A stretch of DNA of 7,403 nucleotides from Thermoplasmata archaeon (lineage in GTDB: Archaea > Thermoplasmatota > E2 > DHVEG-1 > B18-G2): the NCBI GenBank assembly GCA_021163455.1, contig JAGGWT010000071.1, forward strand, positions 1 to 7,403. The letters run 5' to 3'. This document shows positions 5,119 through 7,403 of the stretch, in pieces. The position numbers and the translations under genes are program-made. Below the pieces are notes generated by a model. It saw only the letters and a list, made by a program, of their open reading frames with translations, searched no databases and was not told the DNA's origin. Each line of letters opens with the position of its first letter. Positions within the stretch are counted from its first letter, which is position 1.

Positions 5119-5898
5119 ATGAGTGTGGAGGAACCCGCTTACATCTACTTCATAGGCACAGCCGGCTCAGGAAAATCTACCTTGACCAGAACGTTTCAGA
5201 ACTGGCTGAAATTCAGGGGTCTCGATTCCATAACCGTTAATCTCGATCCCGGAGCTGATTTTTTACCTTACACTCCTGATGTTGATATAAGAGACTGGAT
5301 TTCCCTGAAAGAGATAATGGATGAATATGATCTCGGTCCAAACGGAGCCCAGATAGTGGCTGCAGATATGCTTGCTCTCAACGCAAAGGAGATAGAGGAA
5401 TCGATAGAAGGATTCAAAACAAGTTATGTTCTGCTCGATACACCAGGACAGATCGAACTCTTCGTATTCAGAGAATCCGGTAATATACTTATCTCACAAC
5501 TCAATCCAAAAAGGTCGATGGTTGCATATCTTCTGGATCCGATTCTCTCAAGAACAGCATCCGGCTTTGTCACCCAGCTCCTCCTTTCTCTGACGACAAG
5601 ATTCAGGCTCTCCATACCTGTTGCCAATCTGCTCAGCAAGAGCGATCTTCTAAAGAAAGAAGAAATGGAAAAACTGAGAAGATGGTCAAGCATAGATGAG
5701 GGACTTTATGAAACCATAATAAGAGAGAGGGCAACCGTTTACAGAGAACTCAGTGAGCAGATATTACTTCTTCTCAAACATTTTGGAGAAGAAACTCCTC
5801 TCATTCCGGTGAGCAGCACAGATTACAGCGGGATGGAAGACATCTATAACGTCATACAGATGTGTTACAGAGCCGGAGAGGACACAACCAGTGATTGA
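5119..5898 (+). CDS. GPN-loop GTPase (archaeal PAB0955/Gpn type)
   Basis: This small GTPase of the GPN family is dimeric in characterised archaeal members; eukaryotic relatives help assemble or import RNA polymerase II. The 259 residues are near the family length. Visible motifs are Walker A GTAGSGKST (13-21), the magnesium-binding region with LDPGAD (42-47), the defining Gly73-Pro74-Asn75 loop (DLGPNGA), G3 DTPGQIE (107-113), G4 SKSD (173-176) in place of the usual NKxD, and G5-like VSS (231-233). Serine or threonine at the first G4 position is common in GPN proteins and does not suggest loss of function. The ATG at 5119 follows GAGG at 5110-5113, which lies in the last purD codons, so translation is probably coupled to purD. 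The gene ends 1 bp from the stop codon of the opposing protease gene. The cellular role in archaea is inferred from relatives. Confidence 0.95.
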   Translation: MSVEEPAYIYFIGTAGSGKSTLTRTFQNWLKFRGLDSITVNLDPGADFLPYTPDVDIRDWISLKEIMDEYDLGPNGAQIVAADMLALNAKEIEESIEGFKTSYVLLDTPGQIELFVFRESGNILISQLNPKRSMVAYLLDPILSRTASGFVTQLLLSLTTRFRLSIPVANLLSKSDLLKKEEMEKLRRWSSIDEGLYETIIRERATVYRELSEQILLLLKHFGEETPLIPVSSTDYSGMEDIYNVIQMCYRAGEDTTSD

Positions 5899-5899
5899 A

Positions 5900-7402
5900 T
5901 CAATTGTTCAAAATCACGATCTCTCTTTTCTCCACCTGAAGGTGAGGCTCAATAATGATAATCCACATCTTTACACTGATGGACTCTGTTTTTTCTGAGA
6001 ATATCCTGTAAGCTCTGAATTCCACATCCCTTCCTATTTTGATTCGGGGTATTCTAAATGGAGAACACATGATGAATATCGCTCTCAGAGATTTATCATC
6101 TGAATTTTTCACAGAAACCCTGAATCTTTCTCCCTCCTGCACAGAGGAAGGAATATCAATGATATAATTTTCATGACTAACATGAGCCATAATGTAATCC
6201 TCGCTCTCTCTACCAAAATCATCTCTGACAACCAGTTTCACTTCATACCATCCTTCCTCGAGATCAGAGATATCCCATCTGCATAGTGTACCATCCTTTA
6301 CATCTGTCTTACACTCATAAAAAAGAACCCATCCATCCTCTGTAGCATCAAATTCATCTGGTATATCAGAGCCCATAAATTTGTAGTAGAGACGATACGA
6401 ATCAAACCATCTCGATTTTGCGATTCCTTTGAACACGATTCCATTTCCGACTTTTTCAGCATCGAAAAATATGGCGACCGGCGGTGGGGCAGGAAGATTT
6501 ATCAGCAGCTCATAGGCATTTACCCTGCCAAAACCCTGATATGTTAATGGGTATCCCAAATCCCTGGCTGTGTAACGAAGCGCTGATCTTATCTCGAAAG
6601 GGTCCCAGTCAGGGTGTTCTTGCATCAGCAGAGCAACAATTCCAGATACGTGCGGCGCCGCCATCGATGTGCCGCCGAGTTTGGTGTAGTATTCATTTAC
6701 TGTTTTTCCCACACTGCAGTTTGTTGCGCGTGTTGAGGTTATGGAATAATTGTACACATTTGAACCACTGGAAAATATATCGACATCTCCACCAGGTGCG
6801 ACAATATCCGGTTTGACGGTCATGAGAGGAGACGGACCTTTTGAACTGTACAGTGCTATTCTGTCGGGACCACCACTTGGTAAGCTATTAATCATGTGGG
6901 TAACCGCTCCCACCGCTATCGCTTTTCGAGCACATGCCGGAGAGCTTATCGTGTATTTTACCGGCTGGTTGTTCTTTACATCCCATCCATCATTACCTGC
7001 AGATACTATAACAACGATACCGGCATCAACCGCTTTGTCCACGGATTCACTCAGTAAATCGTCTGGGTCTCCACCTTTGTCTCCGTCAGTTACTCCCAAA
7101 CTCATGGATAATATGTCAAGATGATCCGAGAAATCTCCATCTCCATTTGGGTCAATAACCTTCTCAATGGCTTCGATTATATCGGATGCATAACCCATAC
7201 CGTTTTCATCGAGAACCTTGTACACATAAAGCTCCACGCCCGGTGCGATACCTCTGTATGTTCCGTTTGAAGCTTCTCCGCTTCCAGCAATTATTCCGCA
7301 TACATGGGTACCATGACCATTATCGTCAAATGGATCATTATCGTCGTTCACAAAGTCGTAGCCACCAGCATAGCAATTTTTCAGATCAGGGTGTGTGTAA
7401 TC
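5900..7402 (-). CDS. Subtilisin-like serine protease (S8), 5' truncated by window
   Basis: The frame runs to the window edge, leaving 500 residues of a subtilase; the signal peptide, any propeptide and the start are outside. It begins DYTHPDLKNCYAGGYDFVND, which in this family directly follows the DTG motif, so the catalytic Asp should lie only a few residues beyond the edge. The catalytic His is in GHGTHVCG (His30 of the fragment, codon 7313-7315). The oxyanion Asn is in VSAGND (Asn137, 6992-6994). The nucleophile Ser is in GGTSMAAPHVSG (Ser246, 6665-6667). DPNGDGDFSD (84-93) looks like a calcium-binding loop. The domain ends near residue 305. The rest (about 308-500) is beta-rich, with a filamin/Fn3-like repeat (GIAKSRWFDSYRLYYKFMG ... 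GWYEVKLVVRDDFGRES) and another beta domain. No C-terminal membrane anchor is seen. It is likely secreted and degrades external protein. Confidence 0.95.
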   Translation of the reverse strand, partial: DYTHPDLKNCYAGGYDFVNDDNDPFDDNGHGTHVCGIIAGSGEASNGTYRGIAPGVELYVYKVLDENGMGYASDIIEAIEKVIDPNGDGDFSDHLDILSMSLGVTDGDKGGDPDDLLSESVDKAVDAGIVVIVSAGNDGWDVKNNQPVKYTISSPACARKAIAVGAVTHMINSLPSGGPDRIALYSSKGPSPLMTVKPDIVAPGGDVDIFSSGSNVYNYSITSTRATNCSVGKTVNEYYTKLGGTSMAAPHVSGIVALLMQEHPDWDPFEIRSALRYTARDLGYPLTYQGFGRVNAYELLINLPAPPPVAIFFDAEKVGNGIVFKGIAKSRWFDSYRLYYKFMGSDIPDEFDATEDGWVLFYECKTDVKDGTLCRWDISDLEEGWYEVKLVVRDDFGRESEDYIMAHVSHENYIIDIPSSVQEGERFRVSVKNSDDKSLRAIFIMCSPFRIPRIKIGRDVEFRAYRIFSEKTESISVKMWIIIIEPHLQVEKREIVILNN

Positions 7403-7403
7403 T

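Noticed and set aside
5637..5648. Degenerate G4 motif (SKSD instead of NKxD) as a sign of an inactive GTPase
   Set aside because: Serine or threonine at the first position is common among GPN-loop GTPases, and all the other motifs are intact.
6750..7124. Plus-strand open frame of 124 codons
   Set aside because: It is antisense to the catalytic domain of the subtilase; its Pro/Thr/Ser-rich product mirrors that domain's codons.
1..7403. Mobile element, CRISPR array, defence island or toxin-antitoxin locus
   Set aside because: No transposase, integrase, tandem spaced repeats, attachment-site duplication next to the tRNA, or small paired toxin-antitoxin genes could be seen on either strand.

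Overview
The window reads as euryarchaeal chromosome. The main reasons are a tRNA-Leu gene with no encoded CCA, a GPN-loop GTPase of the archaeal/eukaryotic type, and heavy use of AGA/AGG arginine codons. Several start codons also lie about 25-28 bp downstream of TATA-like boxes, as in archaeal leaderless genes. The set (pyrE, purD, GPN GTPase, nitroreductase, zinc-ribbon protein, secreted subtilase) is housekeeping plus cell-surface functions. I cannot place the lineage below Euryarchaeota with confidence; a Thermoplasmatota or related lineage is only a guess.

Layout. At 2-115 (+) is the C-terminal tail of an unidentified gene that starts outside the window. tRNA-Leu(CAG) occupies 179-263 (+). 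It converges on a minus-strand gene for an unrecognised exported or membrane protein (306-1469), with AT-rich tracts between them that could terminate both. Upstream of that gene, also on the minus strand, is an FMN nitroreductase (1555-2127). Divergent from it is a 73-residue zinc-ribbon protein (2226-2447, +). After a small inverted repeat comes an unrecognised secreted protein (2532-3146, +). A plus-strand nucleotide block follows: pyrE (3227-3745), purD (3786-5117) and a GPN-loop GTPase (5119-5898). A minus-strand subtilisin-like protease (5900-7402) faces the GTPase gene tail to tail with one base between the stop codons. The window edge cuts the protease just before its expected catalytic aspartate.

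How the genes work together. pyrE (UMP pathway) and purD (IMP pathway) are adjacent and co-directional. purD and the GPN GTPase are almost certainly co-transcribed: they are 1 bp apart, and the GTPase ribosome-binding site lies inside the end of purD. Two start modes appear side by side. Genes with their own promoters look leaderless, whereas purD and the GTPase gene carry Shine-Dalgarno sequences. The two unknown exported proteins and the protease are surface or secreted products with no evident link to the nucleotide genes.

I found no phage, insertion sequence, CRISPR array, toxin-antitoxin pair or defence locus, and nothing that amounts to a clearly new system. The most useful leads are the two uncharacterised exported proteins and the start-codon corrections that the promoter spacing supports.
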